Source: Callaeas wilsoni
Taxonomy: Eukaryota > Chordata > Aves > Passeriformes > Callaeidae
Assembly: GCA_013398955.1 (NCBI GenBank)
Contig: VWPU01014050.1
Span: 1-64,000 of the forward strand
Length of the DNA: 64,000 nucleotides
Direction: 5' to 3'
Shown: positions 12,001-25,285 of the stretch, piece after piece
How positions within the stretch are numbered: position 1 is the stretch's first letter
How the letters are laid out: every line of letters begins with the position of its first letter
Program-made: the position numbers and the translations under genes
Notes under the pieces: generated by a model
What the model was told of the DNA's origin: nothing
What the model saw: the letters and a program-made list of their open reading frames with translations, nothing else
Databases searched by the model: none

Positions 12001-15000
12001 CTGTCTGCATACACACGTAATCAAATGCTCTGGGGTTCACATGTGTATCATCAAGCTGGCCTGCATGGCATTCTCCCTTCCCTGTATGGTTTCCAGCATG
12101 CCCACAACATGGAACTCATCCTCACTTTGAGAGGTAAACTGTGAGGTTTGGAGTTAGCATCACAGGCCTCTGGTTGTTCTGTTTGATTTGCATCTTCCAA
12201 AAGCATGTCTGGAAAGCCTCTTCTCACAGAAGCCATCTGGCTAACCAGAGAAGTTCGTTATAGCATCCATCCGTCCTTTGGTATCTGTTTCTTCAGAAGG
12301 GGAATGCTCACAATAAGCACATTTGCAAAAGACATCAGCTGATGACTGAACCTATTATTAGATGCTCATTGTTAAATATCTTTAGGAGGTCATAGTATTT
12401 TCAACTGATTCCTGTTATTTAATTCTAATTTCCACACAAATTCAGATAAATGAAGTATATACTGACCCTCATAGCGCTAGCAATGACATCAGGTCTTTTC
12501 TCTGGTCTAGACGGTTTCCTGTGCCTCTCCCAAACTTCTTAAACATTTTATGTTAGATATTGCATCCAAACCTGAATTGACAAGTCAGTTACTGCCAGCA
12601 GGGCACACTGAATCTTATTCAAACACATCACAGAATGATTTACAGTAGCACTAAACTTCACACACGTGGCCTGCACCCTGCTGAACTCAGCACGCACAGC
12701 TGGAAATGAAGATAAGGAAGCTCTGTCACTATGGTACAAGTGACTTTTCTTTTCCCATATTATCAGCAGACTGTCAAGGCTACTTTTGACCTTAAAATTG
12801 TCATAAGTTATTTATTTATTAATTTATTGCTCTGCAAATCAAATCCTTCTGAGTCATCCCATCTATTTTGCCTGGCTGCATACCATCCGGAGGATGAGCA
12901 TTAGGGGATCTTTCAAATCTGTAAACTGAGCCTGGATATCATGGTACAGAGATGCCACAATATAAGGTGACTGAGTTAGTTTCACAATTTAAAAAAGTGA
13001 ACTTCTCCACCAGTAAAATTTTATTAGCAGTACAAGTACATACAGTAACTTTTAGGCTCCTCAAGCCTATGTTTAGCACAGCACAGGCTCAGTGGAGGAC
13101 TGAGTCATGAAGCGAAGATTCAAAGTTACATGTGGGTATGGGATACCCAGATCATGCTCTGTGCTGCCTGGGCAACCTCATTCCTCTGTGGGACTACTTC
13201 ACAAGAACAGCACGAGCTGGCTTTCCAGAGCTAAACCTTCACTATTTTCAGCCCCAGCCACCGCCTCTCTTATCTGTGCTGCTGCATAAGGAAGTGTCAA
13301 TGACTGGTGTTCTTCCTGTTGGTTGAATCTTTTCTTCCACTGAGTGACTGCACACTGCACGAGGAAGGCTGAAGTAAATGGAGAAAATATAACACTTATG
13401 TTAGAGTTTCCTTACATCCTTTGCATAAGCTGGTAAACGACATAGAAATGTTCATGAGGCAATTAACATTTTTTAATGCGATAGAGGGTGTAAGAAATGT
13501 ATCCTAAGCGTAGTGCTATGCTCTGAATAATGAAGAGAAGATAAAATATTGAACATGCTTTATTCCTCTGTACTGAACAATAAAATGAAACTATGAAAAA
13601 TATGTGATCATAATGGATATGAATGGTTGCACAACCTCATGGTTGACGTAGTTGGACTTTTGAAGGCATGGTACACCAAAAAACCCACATAATTTCAACA
13701 GAGTTGAAAGTCTCTGAAGTCTTCAATACAGAAACTGACCAGATAGTAGAGATTGTATTTTTTCCTTAAATGGCTTTCACATATGTCTCCATGGGCAGCA
13801 ATATTTGTTCATACCATACAGGAAAGCATAAATTAGATTATGGAAAAGTACTACAGGGACTTATGAATGTATATTTTAAAACTATTTTTCCTATTACATT
13901 GAAATCAATAGCCTCAATATATCAGGACTAACATGATTCAAAAATCAGTTTTTCTATCTGTCCTATGTCCTTCAATAAACTGGAAAAGTTATGAGCTTAA
14001 CTGTTTTATGTGGCAATTGGATTTGATTTTGACAGTGGTCTATAAACATTAACTTTGTTCACAGTAACCCATACCATGCCTTTTGAAAGAGCACTTCTAT
14101 GCTGCTTTGTGACCACTTTGAAAAATATAATACCATCGACAAAAAGCCTTCCTGAACTTTGAAGAATGTTTTTTAAAGATGTACTTGAAATTAAGTAGCA
14201 GAACTTATGAATTTGACTTTTTCCACTAAAATTGAAGATTTCAGACATGGTAAGAGAATCCAGGATACCACTGTTAGGATTCTGTTAGTGTTCTACTGGT
14301 TATACAGTGCAGTTGAAACTTGCTAAGCTATCCTTTAGGAAATCAAGTCTCTATCTGCTTCAAGAATGCTCAGAATTATAAAAAGGGAACACTTCAGTTC
14401 ATAAAAATCTGGCTGGATTACTCAGAATGAAGTCTTTCAGTGCTTCTTTTCCTGCTAAAATGCATCAAACAGAATAACTGAGCTGTATTATTGCTATTCA
14501 AAGAAAATCTAACTAGTGATTAGAAAATGTCATTAAAAGAAAAATAATGGTCTGTAAAAGTCTTTTCCTGATAAAATGTGTTGACCTAAATAATATTCCT
14601 CAAAGGTAAGTCAGAGTGTTATGTGATGTTCTCTTATCGATTGTTGATTCTATGTGTACCTCTGGGAACATAAACCACAAAGAAATGTTTTGAAAGGAAA
14701 AAGAGTGACCTTTTACATGTAGGCATTTTAATACTATGTGATGCTGAAATAAGTTTAACGAAGGGAGGGAAAAATCTTCGTGAAAAAGTGGGTATATTTG
14801 TTTATTTGGGATGAAATCAGAGTTGTAATACAGCACCTGCCATCTACACTGAAAGCTATAACTTCAAGCCAGCCCTTTATATTCATGCAGTTAATACTGG
14901 AGAGGTAAAGTAAAGTAGCAATCTTTTGCACAGGAAGCATCAAAGTCCCATCTGGGATGATTAATAAAGTTGCACTATTGTCATTGTTAAGAAACATAAT

Positions 15001-18000
15001 TTCTATAGTGATTTTTTTGCAATCCTTCTATATATATTAAAAAAAGGGAAAAAAACCCTGGGTTTCTTTTGTTTGTATGATGTTTGATAAAACAGTGGTA
15101 TTGTTTATAAACCAAACCAACTCCCATATTCTTAAAAGAAGAGGCTTTGTAGATGCTGTAACAGTAGAAGGAAATTTAATTACTTTAATGCAATTGAAAT
15201 AACTTGAAGATCATGATTACTTTAAGCACAATATTTGAGTCATGTTACTGGAAAGCTTATTTCTTGCCATCTGTCAGACTGACTTATATATGCTCAGTTA
15301 TATACAAGTCTTACAGGGAGCACCATGTGACTTCATCAGTTTCTTTATGGTCTAAAGAGAACTAAACAATCCATCCTAAGCCTAATGTATTCCAAATCCC
15401 AAGAGGAGGAAGGAGGGTAAGTGTGGATCTATAGAGGGTTATGACCTTTAAGAGAACTCCAATTACAGGTATGGTAGGTAATTTCTCTTGGATCTTTACA
15501 CTCCTCAAGACTAAGTGGTTACTATTCCTCTGTTCAAGATATGGCTATATAAACTAACATATATCATGAAAGTGTACCTAAATATTTTAGCTGGAATATA
15601 TTTTGGACATGGTATTAATGAATCATAGAAACAGTTCAACATTGAAAAATCAAACACAGCAGAGGGGAAATAACAAGGCATTTATATTAGAAGGACTTTT
15701 TGTAACATAGTACAAATATCAATATATTTTGTTTAGACAGGGTATTCCATCTGTGTTTTGTATCTTGTTATGGCTAAATTATAGTAGTCATAAAACTGAA
15801 TAAACGGAGATGAGTAACTTGTGTTACAAAGAACTAAATCTAATGATTGGATACAAAGTCTTGACAAGGGTATGGAGTAGAGACTTAAATCTTCACCTTT
15901 CCTTCCAACAAAAAATAACTTTTCTTTTTCCTTAGAAATAAAAATCCTCAGTTATTTCCAATTAGATAAGTTTTTCTGCATTTTTAAAATCCTATCTGGA
16001 ATTAGAATTAAAGTACAGAAAAAATACAGTACATAATACTGCCAGTCTGTTCCTGGACAGGAAAGAAAAGGAAAGAAGAGCAAGTAAGCACAGGCTTCCT
16101 GATATTTAACCAGAGCTTTGTGGCGTCCTTACTGTGGCATTAAGATAGAAACAAGTACACAGAGTTTCTCCCCTCCAAATCTGGACAACAGAATTTGCCC
16201 ACTTCTGTAGTCACCATTTGTGTGAACTTACCCAGTATTTACCTCTGCTCCTTATCAGCATTTGAAGGCAGGGGAAATATGTCACTCTGCCATGATCTGG
16301 AACAATGCCTTTCTTTGTTTGGTCAAAATATTTGCAGACTCAGAAGTTACATGTTGATATTTTATTTGATTCTCTTTTGTGACAAAATATAATTGATTTC
16401 CCTGTGACTGAAGATTTGAATGTGCAGAGGTTGGAACTAAAGAAATATTGCAAAACAATGTGTTGCAGACCAGCAGCAGAAGAGGAGGGAAGGCCAGAAG
16501 TGCCCAGGGCAGAAGCTGGGGTGGACTTCTGTCTGTCCAACATCTGTTTGGCCCGCAAGTTGAGAGCAAGCCCATGCAAACTAGAACTCAGCAAGGCAGG
16601 TGCTTCAACAGAGGAGGAGGTGGGGCAAGAGGTGTTCTCCTGGTCTGTTGGAGAAGACAGCTGGAAGGAAGGAGGAAGAAAGAAATGGCCAGCACAGGAG
16701 AGCACTGCAGAGAAAAGCAGTATTTTGATACTAGTCAAAAGTTCTTCCAACATCTCCAGGCTATGCTTGCATTGAAGAGATGGGTCGTGCCAGCAATATG
16801 ACACCTAGCCAACTCTCCTTCTTCTCTCTCACCGTCTTTATGCCTGCTCTGCTGCAAGAGTGTCCCCTCCAGATGGCTATCCAGATTAGCTGACTTTTCT
16901 TTTAGGCAGCCAGCACCAGCACTTGCCTGTTCTCTGCATAGCAGGAATACCTGCACATCTCCTGCCCTTTGTCACATGCCAGTAGCCAGAGCTACCTGAG
17001 CAAGAGGTCATTTGACACTCTGCCTGCTGTGGAGGCTGTAGCAGCCACCTTCCAGCCGCACGGCCTCTGTGCCACCCTCCAGCCCTTGTACCTTGCCCTC
17101 AGACCTGTTCGCTCTTACTGGAGCCGTAGTTTTCCACAGAAACAATTTCAAGGGCTGTTGCCATGTGCAGTGGTGGTCACTATTTCAAGTGTTGACGCAA
17201 GTTGTTATGATTTTCACCCTTTGGTTTATTTCTTAAATTTTATCTTCCTTTTACAGTACCATGAATGTTGTCACCTGTGCTTTCTCAACAGTACAGAGTG
17301 TTTGCACTGTAAGAATTACCCCTGCCTAGACACCGTTTCTTATTTTTTACTTTATTTGCATTTTATTACTTTTTTCAACATTTTTATGCACCTTTGCTGA
17401 TGTTATTTCCCTTTAATGTTTGTGCTTTTTTTACTTATACAACCTTATTTTTATTTATACTATTGACTTAATTTACTTTTCCAGTTTGCTCACACAATCT
17501 CTTTGCATTTGATTTCTATTCTTATCTCTCTTTGCATTTGATACCATTATTTGCACAATTAATTCCAGGTAAAGGTTTCTGCATCACTGCACTGTTTGCA
17601 CAACCAGCCTGCCTTCCAGGTGAGAGGACAAAGGACTAGGACAGCACTAAGATCTCTACAGAGCCTTTTGCCTTCCATACACAGTGACATTGAAAGAGAG
17701 AAGGTGGAGGGGGAAAAATCACCAAAGAAGCAAATGGGAGACGGCGCTGTGGGAAACACTGATGGAAGGAAAGATCTACAGACTTAGGAAACAGGAGATG
17801 CCAAACATTTCAGGTTCCAAAACAGTGATTTAGACTTTTATTGTTCTCGTAAGTAGCAAAAGAGAAAAATTGATCCTATCATTCCACTTTGAGTGTATAA
17901 CCCCACACTCCATTGGTAAAAAATAACAAAAAAATTATTTCATTGACTGAGTCAGCAATCAAATGCTATCCAAAAATGTTTCTGTTCTTCCTTTTACTAG

Positions 18001-18029
18001 TTTTGTACATGAAAATAGTTGTGTAGAAG
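9077..18029. other. Long AT-rich stretch without a recognised gene
   Basis: No named repeat or gene was found over about 9 kb. Slightly GC-richer islands lie at 10680-10810, 12000-12240 and 16450-17110. The last contains overlapping open frames of 123-154 codons on both strands with no recognisable motif. Their purine-rich, low-complexity composition explains the lack of stops. Confidence 0.5.
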
Positions 18030-18480
18030 ATGGTGAAGGGCTTAGAGGGAAAAGCCTTTCAAGGACCAGCTGAGGTCACTTGATCCATTCAGCCTGGCAA
18101 AGAGAAGACTGGGGAAGACTAAGGGGAGAGCTCACTGCAGTTACAGCTTCCTCATGAAGGGAATAAGAGGGGCAGGCACTGATCTCTTCTCTATGGTGAC
18201 CAGCAATAGGACCCATGCAAATGGCTTGAAGCTGAGTTAGGAGAGGTTTGGGTTGGATATCAGGAAATGGTTCTGCCCCCAGAGTGTGGTTGGGCACTGG
18301 AACAGGCTCCCCAGGGAAGTAGTCACAGCATCAGCCTGACAGAGTTCAAGAAGTTTTTGGACAATGCTCTTAGGCACATGGTGTGACTTTCAGAACTGTC
18401 CTGTGTAGGGCTGGGAGTTGAACTTCAATGATTCTTGTGGGACCCTTTTAATGCAAAATATTCTGTGTTTGTATGATTTT
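18030..18480 (+). mobile_element. CR1 LINE, 5'-truncated copy
   Basis: About 450 bp follow the avian CR1 3' region in order. The lead segment (GAAGGGCTTAGAGG...CAAGGACCAGCTGAGGTCAC) is followed by TTCAGCCTGGCAAAGAGAAG, then GGTTGGATATCAGGAAA and GGTTGGGCACTGGAACAGGC. Then come GACAGAGTTCAAGAAG and the terminal GGAGTTGAACTTCAATGATTC. The end decays into the 8-bp ATTCTRTG-type repeats expected at a CR1 3' end. No coding part of ORF2 remains. It abuts an LTR 3' end. Confidence 0.92.
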
Positions 18481-18645
18481 ATTTTGTTTTGTAATTATTG
18501 TAATAATCCCTTTCCTCTTCTCTCACTGTCTTTATCTCATCCCATGAGGTTTACCTTTTTCCCGTTCTCTCCCCCACCCCTCTGGAGGGCAGTGAGTGAA
18601 CAGCTCTGTAGGGCAGTAAGCTGCCTGCAGGATTAAACCACAACA
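18481..18645 (+). mobile_element. 3' end of an avian endogenous-retrovirus LTR
   Basis: The sequence follows the end of a common avian LTR. CACTGTCTTTATCTCATCCC leads into CGTTCTCTCCCCCACCCCTC, then GGGCAGTGAGTGAACAGCTC. The copy closes with GATTAAACCACAACA, the usual ending of this family. The 5' part is absent: the CR1 copy lies directly before it and no LTR sequence is recognisable on the far side. Another copy of the same family starts at 45390. ERV-L-type is my best guess for its class. No internal retroviral gene is present. Confidence 0.75.
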
Positions 18646-19487
18646 CTTGTGAATGACTTTCAAAGCAGGGAGCACACAGACACTGTCACCACTCTGCTAG
18701 TGTCCAGGGCTCCTGTGGCTGTTACAAAGAGGTCACACTGAGCTCAGCCCAGCTAGAGCTGTGGGACACACCGGTGTCGTGCAGCTGGCCATGCTACCTG
18801 CCACTGAGCATGGTCACATATCAGCCAATATCTACTATGGTCTGAAAACACACACATGGCACCTGTTATGGCTGAAGCCCAGAACGGCCCACAGGAGAGC
18901 AGACAGAGATTAGCATCCAGTCTGTAGCTCTGGTGCACTCTTTAGAGACCATGCATGCAGGGTTCCTTGCTTTGGTACCTGCATCACATCAAGCCTGTGA
19001 ATTGCAAACAAGCAGTATTCTCACAGGCTGCTGTGGGGATCGATGACTTTGCTACTCCAAACAGGTCAAGAGGAAAGCTGGAGTTGTCAGAAGCAGTTGG
19101 CAAAAGACTAGGACAGCTTGTTTGTCCTTGAAGGTAAGGGAAGGGTGTGTTCATTCACTGATGCAATAGACAAAGGCCAAGCTCAGAAGAAAGCTTGGAA
19201 TACTGTCTCTCTGCCTGTAAACATGAACACATGTTCATTATTCTCCCCACTTTGTTGCCTGCTGAATGTGATGATGCTTGCAATCCAGTGGCAGCAGCAC
19301 ACAAACATAGACTGAGAAAAAACATATCTGATCAAATAACTCCCTAGAGAGTAAATAGGCTCCAAGCATACCAGAGTAGAGGTCTGTGAGCGAAGGGCTG
19401 CACCAACCAGCCAGTCCACTTTCCACTGCTGCTTCCTTGGAGAATGTTCAACAATGGCTCAAAAACTACAATGTGCTTCCCCTAATT
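18646..19487. other. No recognised feature
   Basis: This roughly 840-bp spacer between repeats contains short overlapping frames on both strands. Nothing is nameable. Confidence 0.5.
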
Positions 19488-19835
19488 TCACAGAATCACA
19501 GACTGGTTTGAATGGAAGGTGGCTCTAGAGATCATCTTGTCCAATTCCCCTGCTGAAGCAGATTCACCTAGAGCAGGTTGCAGAGGATTGTGTCGAGATG
19601 GCTTTTGAAAATCTCCAGAGAAGGAGACTCCACCACCTCTCCTCATGGCCTGTTCCAGTGCTGTCCCACCCTCAGAGTAAGGATGTTTAACCTCATATTC
19701 AGATGAAACTTCCTTTATTCTGGTTTGTGCCTGTTGACCCTTGTGCTGTCACTGGGCACCAGAGAGAACAGTCTGGCCCCATTCTCTTGAAACCAACCTT
19801 TAAATTATTTAGGTAATATTAATTATGTGTTTAAA
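19488..19835 (-). mobile_element. CR1 LINE, 3' part, antisense
   Basis: This is an antisense CR1 copy. It opens with the reverse complement of the 3' end (CACAGAATCACAGACTGGTT). It continues with GGCTCTAGAGATCATCTTGTCCA, then GGAGACTCCACCACCTCTCC and TGCTGTCACTGGGCACCAGA. It fades into unique sequence after ACCAACCTTTAAATTATTTAGG. It has no open reading frame and is 5'-truncated, as is usual for avian CR1. Confidence 0.92.
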
Positions 19836-20871
19836 GTAGGTACCACAAACTAATAATTTAGGGTGAGTAAATACCTTTCAATGGACTAAGAATTCTGCCC
19901 AGTTATAGTGAAGACTTGGCAGCTTTGTGTGAGTGCTCTACAGTATATGCATTCACACAAAATACTGTCGCTGGACCAATTTGATGACTTTTTGCAAACC
20001 ACTACAATGGGTTTGTGCTCAGACTTAGCTAGACAACCACAGTGAACAAAGTTGTTGGAGTTCAGAATGTGTACATAAAGAATTCAAAGATCTGTTGGTA
20101 AACATGGTTCACACGAACATTTTGTCCAAGTTTACCTTTTGCTTTTTCTAAGTTCCTTGCATTTGCGTAGTTCCAAATTTTAAAACTAAAATAAAAATGT
20201 TAGCATGGGTTATAAGCTTATTTACCCATTCTTGATCTCTAAGTAGCATCAGGGGAAATAACATTCTAAAGGAAATGGACTAAAATATGACATTTACCAG
20301 ATATATTGAGCCATAGGATAGTTTCTAGATAAAGAGATTCTTTAAAAAAAAAAAATGTTTTACAAATATGCTGATCATCCTTTTTCTTTCACATTGTGTA
20401 GCCTGGATATTTTTAAAATTCTTTCTTCACTTATCTACCAGGGTTTCATATATTTTAAAATTTGGCATTTTCCTATGGGACTGTTGAACATTTCTAATGA
20501 TAGATGCTCCTTTAGGCTCCCCTTTTGACCTTCATTCTAATCTAAGAAGCAAGTTTCAGAGTTACCTTATACCAAATTAAACTGAGTCTTTGTACTGAAA
20601 GGAGTGGAGTTACAGAGATGTTTAATACAATCTGTCTGCAAGTGGCTGTAAATAATTTTTAGTCAATATATTAATTAGATTGTTTTCACACAAAAAGACC
20701 TGAAGTAGGGGGAGAGCAGACCGGTGGAAACCTGCTTGTGTACCATGTTTTTCAGTCACAGCAGAGAACACAATCTCATGTTGGGTAATATTGTTTAAGC
20801 CTATAAGCCAGGCAATGGTCTAGAGTCCATGACTTGAAGAAGATAAACACAGTTTACTGTTGTCATACAGA
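19836..20871. other. AT-rich stretch without a recognised gene
   Basis: About 1 kb of AT-rich unique sequence with an A-run near 20343. No repeats or coding signals are recognisable. Confidence 0.55.
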
Positions 20872-20938
20872 TCTCTCATTCTCTCTCTCTACTCCCTCTC
20901 CCTTCCTCTCTCTCCCTCTTCTTTTTCCTATTTTTTTT
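20872..20938 (+). repeat. CT-rich simple-sequence tract
   Basis: An almost pure pyrimidine run of about 65 bp, (CT)n mixed with CCCTCTC, ending in a T-run. On the opposite strand it is a GA-rich tract. Confidence 0.85.
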
Positions 20939-21624
20939 GAATTGTAACTAATGTTTGGATACATTCTGATAACATCTCTTCTATGTAAGTTCCAGATTGC
21001 ACAAGATCAGGATATTTTTCAGAGTCACATTTTTGCCTTACAGCAAAATGTTGATACAATCACAGACTGGCTAGATTACAAGCAATCACAATTTTTTAAT
21101 GTCATGTTTCGTATTAACACAATAAATCTATCACCTGAGCAGATAAAATTATAAAACAGATAAAATCTTATAGTTTATTTGTTTACAAAACTGCCAGGAT
21201 GATTTTTAGGATCTTATTTCATGGTGTCCATGTAGGCACAACTGATGTAAGCACTGGATAAGATTACGGGTTTTGTTCTGCCTCCAAGAAAACATGTGGT
21301 GTTCTTCCTTTGCTGGAGGAAGTTGCCGTGCCTTAGTTCTTCTGTTCAGATCTCCAGATTGGTGACTGGACAGTCTTTTAGGGCACTGGAAGCAGCTATA
21401 AAACTATTTAAATGTTGTGCTCATTCTTTTCAAGCGTAGGTACCCAGCCTGCACTGAGGCAGGTGGGAGGCAGGTGGGTGGCAGTTTCACCTGTGGGACA
21501 GCCAGAACTGTTGTGTGAACTAGAAAGAAAGTACATTCTCTCATGCCAGGTTGTGTTTGCTTTCACAGTGGCTGACAGTGGATGGATAGGTGAGGGCTTC
21601 TTGTTGCATTGCCTCTCAGGAAGA

Positions 21625-21850
21625 GAAGTCCAGGTCCTACACTTCAGTTACAACAACCCGAGGCAGCCCCACGGGCTGGGGCAGAGCGTCTGTAAAACTG
21701 CCCAGGGGAAAAGCACCTGGGGGTTGACAGCCGCTGAACGTGACCCAGCTGTGCCCAGGTGGCCAAGAAGGCCAATGGCATCCTGGCCTATATCAGCAAT
21801 AGTGTGGCCAGCAAGACCAGAGCAGGGATCCTTCCCCTGTACTTGTAAAT
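21625..21850 (+). mobile_element. CR1 LINE fragment (upstream part of the 3' region)
   Basis: The clearest match is CCCAGGTGGCCAAGAAGGCC followed by AATGGCATCCTGGCCTATAT and CAGCAATAGTGTGGCCAGCA, ending near CCTTCCCCTGTACTTG. This is the CR1 segment just upstream of the terminal part seen in the other copies. It starts near AGGTCCTACACTTCAGTTAC. It lacks the 3' terminal repeats, so the insertion is truncated at both recognisable ends. An open frame across it belongs to the relic, not to a host gene. Confidence 0.9.
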
Positions 21851-24800
21851 AGATATTTATTTACCATTTGCTTTCATTGTAGATCTACATGAAATACGTC
21901 TTTGGGATTTTTAATTGAAAGTGCTACCAGGTGATCTGTTTTGTAGTTGTTCATTACAATACTGAAAAGAAAAGACTTTGTGATTGGATTTGTACTCTTC
22001 TGTCCTTAGTGTGTTTACATTCCTATTGATTCAGTTAATGCATTCATCAGGGAAATAAAAATGTTAGGCCTCATTTAATTAAACCAAATTACTTCCGTGG
22101 GTTTTACATAGTTTTGCTTGGTTTTTTCTCTTATGGGAGTCCCATTAACATGTGTTGAGCTTTGCATTTTGTTTATAACCAAAAAATAAGTGCAGGACAT
22201 AACTCCTGTGAATTAGAGTCCATATCAGACAGTACAAATCAAAGAACACTAAGTGAACATCCTTTAAAGTAACATTTAACTTTAGAAAATAATCAGAAAG
22301 CTGGAGGAGCTTGGTTTGAATCTCTGCTGCTGTATTTCTTTTTGTACCAACCTCTTCATACTTTTAGAACTGTATCTGACTGCAAAGTGAGTTCCAGATA
22401 TAAAAAGGTCTTAGCTGTAGACAAGGACCAGGTAAATATCTGTAGGTATATATAGCTATCAGTAGTAGAATAACCTCACATTATATGCAATCTGCAGAGG
22501 TAGAAGGTTTTCTGGAACATGAATTCCAGAAGACCCAGGCTTGCCCCTTGTAAAAGTAATCTTAATTCAGAAAATTATGGAATTACCTTGTGCATCCTTG
22601 ATCTAGAGTTTTTGCAAATCCATTAAGGATTTTTTTGAAAGCATTTGCTTTAATATGCATTTCTCTATGCACCTATGTGTTTATAAAATAGATGAAAGTA
22701 AGTGGCAAACCTCCATATTTCTTTGTTATTCACATTCTGCCATGATCTCAGCATTTCTGTGTGCTAGACTTGCCTGGAACTGTCACAAGAAACTTTAGAA
22801 GTCACCCTAAATGAACAGTAATGTTAAAGAAAACAAGTTCTCCCCTACACTGAGGGAGAGAATCCAACAATTAGATTCTCAGCTAACATAACCTTTCACA
22901 ATTTCTGTCTAAATTAGAGTTTTCTTTCTTCTATAAATCTTCCAAACTATGCAAAAAGAGCAGCCTATTCTTCCTGTGAATCTATCCTGAAACACAGTTT
23001 TTCAAAGGGAAAAAAATTAAAAGAGAATCTCAAATATACGAGAAGTGAATAATTTGTAATAGTGGACAACCCTCTAATTTCTGCTTGTTTTTATTTTCAT
23101 AGCAAATTACAATGGATATATCAGTAACTCAGGAAGACAGCAGTTAACTCAAAGCACTGATTTGTTTTCAGCAAGAATGTATCTGTAATAGTTAGATGAG
23201 TAGAGAGTGAAAATTTTACCAGCAGTCATTATGCAGCAACTTCCTGAGCATCCTGGGAACACTATAGTATCTTTCTGATTGCAGAGGGCTTTCTTTTCTT
23301 ACTTGTAAATTTAGTACCACACAGAATTTCTGAACTAAGTAAATAGTTTTTCACACTAGTAGCTGCATGATATAACACTGCAAAACAAGCTAGGTGTCTG
23401 GACATAAAAATACAGATTCATTCACCCTATTGAGTCTTTTTTTCCCATATGTAATATGTTAAATGTAGTTAAAATGTATTGTTCACAGACATTACTGTGT
23501 TTCACTAACTAAGCTAAGTGAGCAAAAAATAGTAGTAGAATCTTTAACAACTGAAGTATATTCTGAGAAGCTATCCCCTATTAACACTGCAAGAACAGGA
23601 AGTCTGTCCCCACAGATGATAAAAAACAGTATCTCTAGCTCTGAACGTTGGAGAGAAACCTATGTGTTCCCTGTAATGATTAATGCTCCTCATGAGTGAG
23701 AAAGCTTTTTCTTTCTGCCCAGATACCTGTTAAGACTTTCGCAATCCTTAGCACTTTTAAAGAGTACCAAGAGCTGTAAGTGAGCAGGATGGGCTGAGAC
23801 ACTCGTGCAAGTCACAGGAGAACATGACGGAAAAAGAAAAGTGGTTCAGCCACTGCTGTTAGGAGTGTGCCAGCGCTACAGCTAACCCAAAGAGATTGTA
23901 GCCTCGATTAGGCTTAGTGCAGTAATGGAAAACCATCAGATTCATTCAGTATTCAAGGTAAGCAGCTGTATAACAATTTGTTTCACAACAAAAAGTTGAC
24001 AGAACAAATCCAAAACAACTCTGTGTGCATGTTTACATGGGAAGCTATTGGCATCAGCAGTGCATTTGAAGGTGTGCTTCAAGTCCCTTATGCTTTTTGT
24101 AACATTTTCAAATTCATCGCTGTCTTCAAGATGACAGGAAATCCAGGTCTGCCTTCCTCCTGGGAGATCTTTATTCACAGACAAGTCAAAAACCCTTGAC
24201 AAAAGGCAACCAAGGGAACTTGCTGACCTTTTAGCTGCCTGTCTAACATCAGTGCAAGTATTGCTTCCTGATAAAATGAGAAATTCAATTTAAGGAGAAA
24301 TATAGCAGGTATTTGAGTAGGCTCTCATTTTATTTTACTTCTTGTGCTGCCTCTCAAGCAGAAAACAAATGTAAATAAACAGGATTTCATTCTTCATTCC
24401 TGTGCAGTTACCAGAGTTAACAATGCTGCACACCAGGGTAACATCATTCTTGCACTGTGGTCCACCCTTCTCTCTGCTCTCTTGTTCAGTAATTGATGTT
24501 TATCTCTGCAAAATAAAATTGGCATTTAGAAATCCTAGCTTTGTAGTATCCCACTATTTTTGTCCCTAATTTTAGGAAGAAAGGATCACTTCACTGAAAA
24601 CCCATCATTAACACCACAGTTCTTTGCAAATTAGCTGATTCTTAATCATTATTAACCATAGTATATTCCATAGTTTGGATTTCAGATATAATGCCAGCAT
24701 GCACAAAGATTGCAGAGTTATTGACGTCGTCTAGTTTGGTTCCCAACACAGCCAGTACCTTTCCTGTACGAACCTCTTTTCATCTTCCATGCTTGGCCCA

Positions 24801-24869
24801 ACAGAACCATGTGCTTCTTACATGATCAGTCTGAAAGACTTCATCTTTCACATCAAAAGTCTTGATTGA
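21851..24869. other. AT-rich stretch without a recognised gene
   Basis: About 3 kb of AT-rich unique sequence. Frames of 73-86 codons around 23942-24202 lie opposite one another on both strands with no motif. Confidence 0.55.
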
Positions 24870-25285
24870 AGAATGCATGAAAGACTGGAGCACCTTTCCT
24901 ATGAGGAAGGGCTGAGAGAACTGGGTCTCTTCAGCCTGCAGAAAAGAAGGCCGCTCAAGGGAATTTTATTAATTTATATAAACATTTGAAAGGAGGGTGC
25001 AAAGACGATGGAGCCAGGCTGATTCTGGTGGTGCCCAGTGACAGAACCAGTGGCTGAAGGCACAAACCAAAATACAGGAAGTTTCCTCTGACAGTAGGAA
25101 AACTTACTGCTGGGGATGACCAAGCATGGCACAGGTTTCCTGAGGAGGTGGCTGAGTCTCCATCCCTGGAGATATTCCAGACCTGGGTAACTGGCTCCAA
25201 GTGGCCCTGCTTAAGCAAGCGAGCTGGACCAGATGACCTCTGGAGGTCTCTTCTAACTTCAGTTCTTCTGTGATTGTGTGATCCA
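24870..25285 (+). mobile_element. CR1 LINE, 5'-truncated copy with 3' end
   Basis: Sense-oriented CR1: GGAGCACCTTTCCTATGAGG, then AGAGAACTGGGTCTCTTCAG. It continues with CACAGGTTTCCTGAGGAGGT and GAGATATTCCAGACCTGGGT. It ends at GACCTCTGGAGGTCTCTTCT and the 3' repeat TTCTGTGATTGTGTGAT. It has stops in all frames and about the divergence of the other copies in this window. Confidence 0.92.

Noticed and set aside
16340..16804. 154-codon minus frame with overlapping 117-123-codon plus frames
   Set aside because: All three are open because the sequence is GA-rich. There is no motif and no convincing splice or promoter context.
16969..17400. 143-codon plus-strand open frame
   Set aside because: The second half is Phe/Leu/His-rich reading of T-rich sequence, and the first half lacks any motif.
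21412..21852. 146-codon plus-strand open frame as a host gene
   Set aside because: Its second half is CR1 LINE 3'-region sequence, which is not protein-coding in the element.
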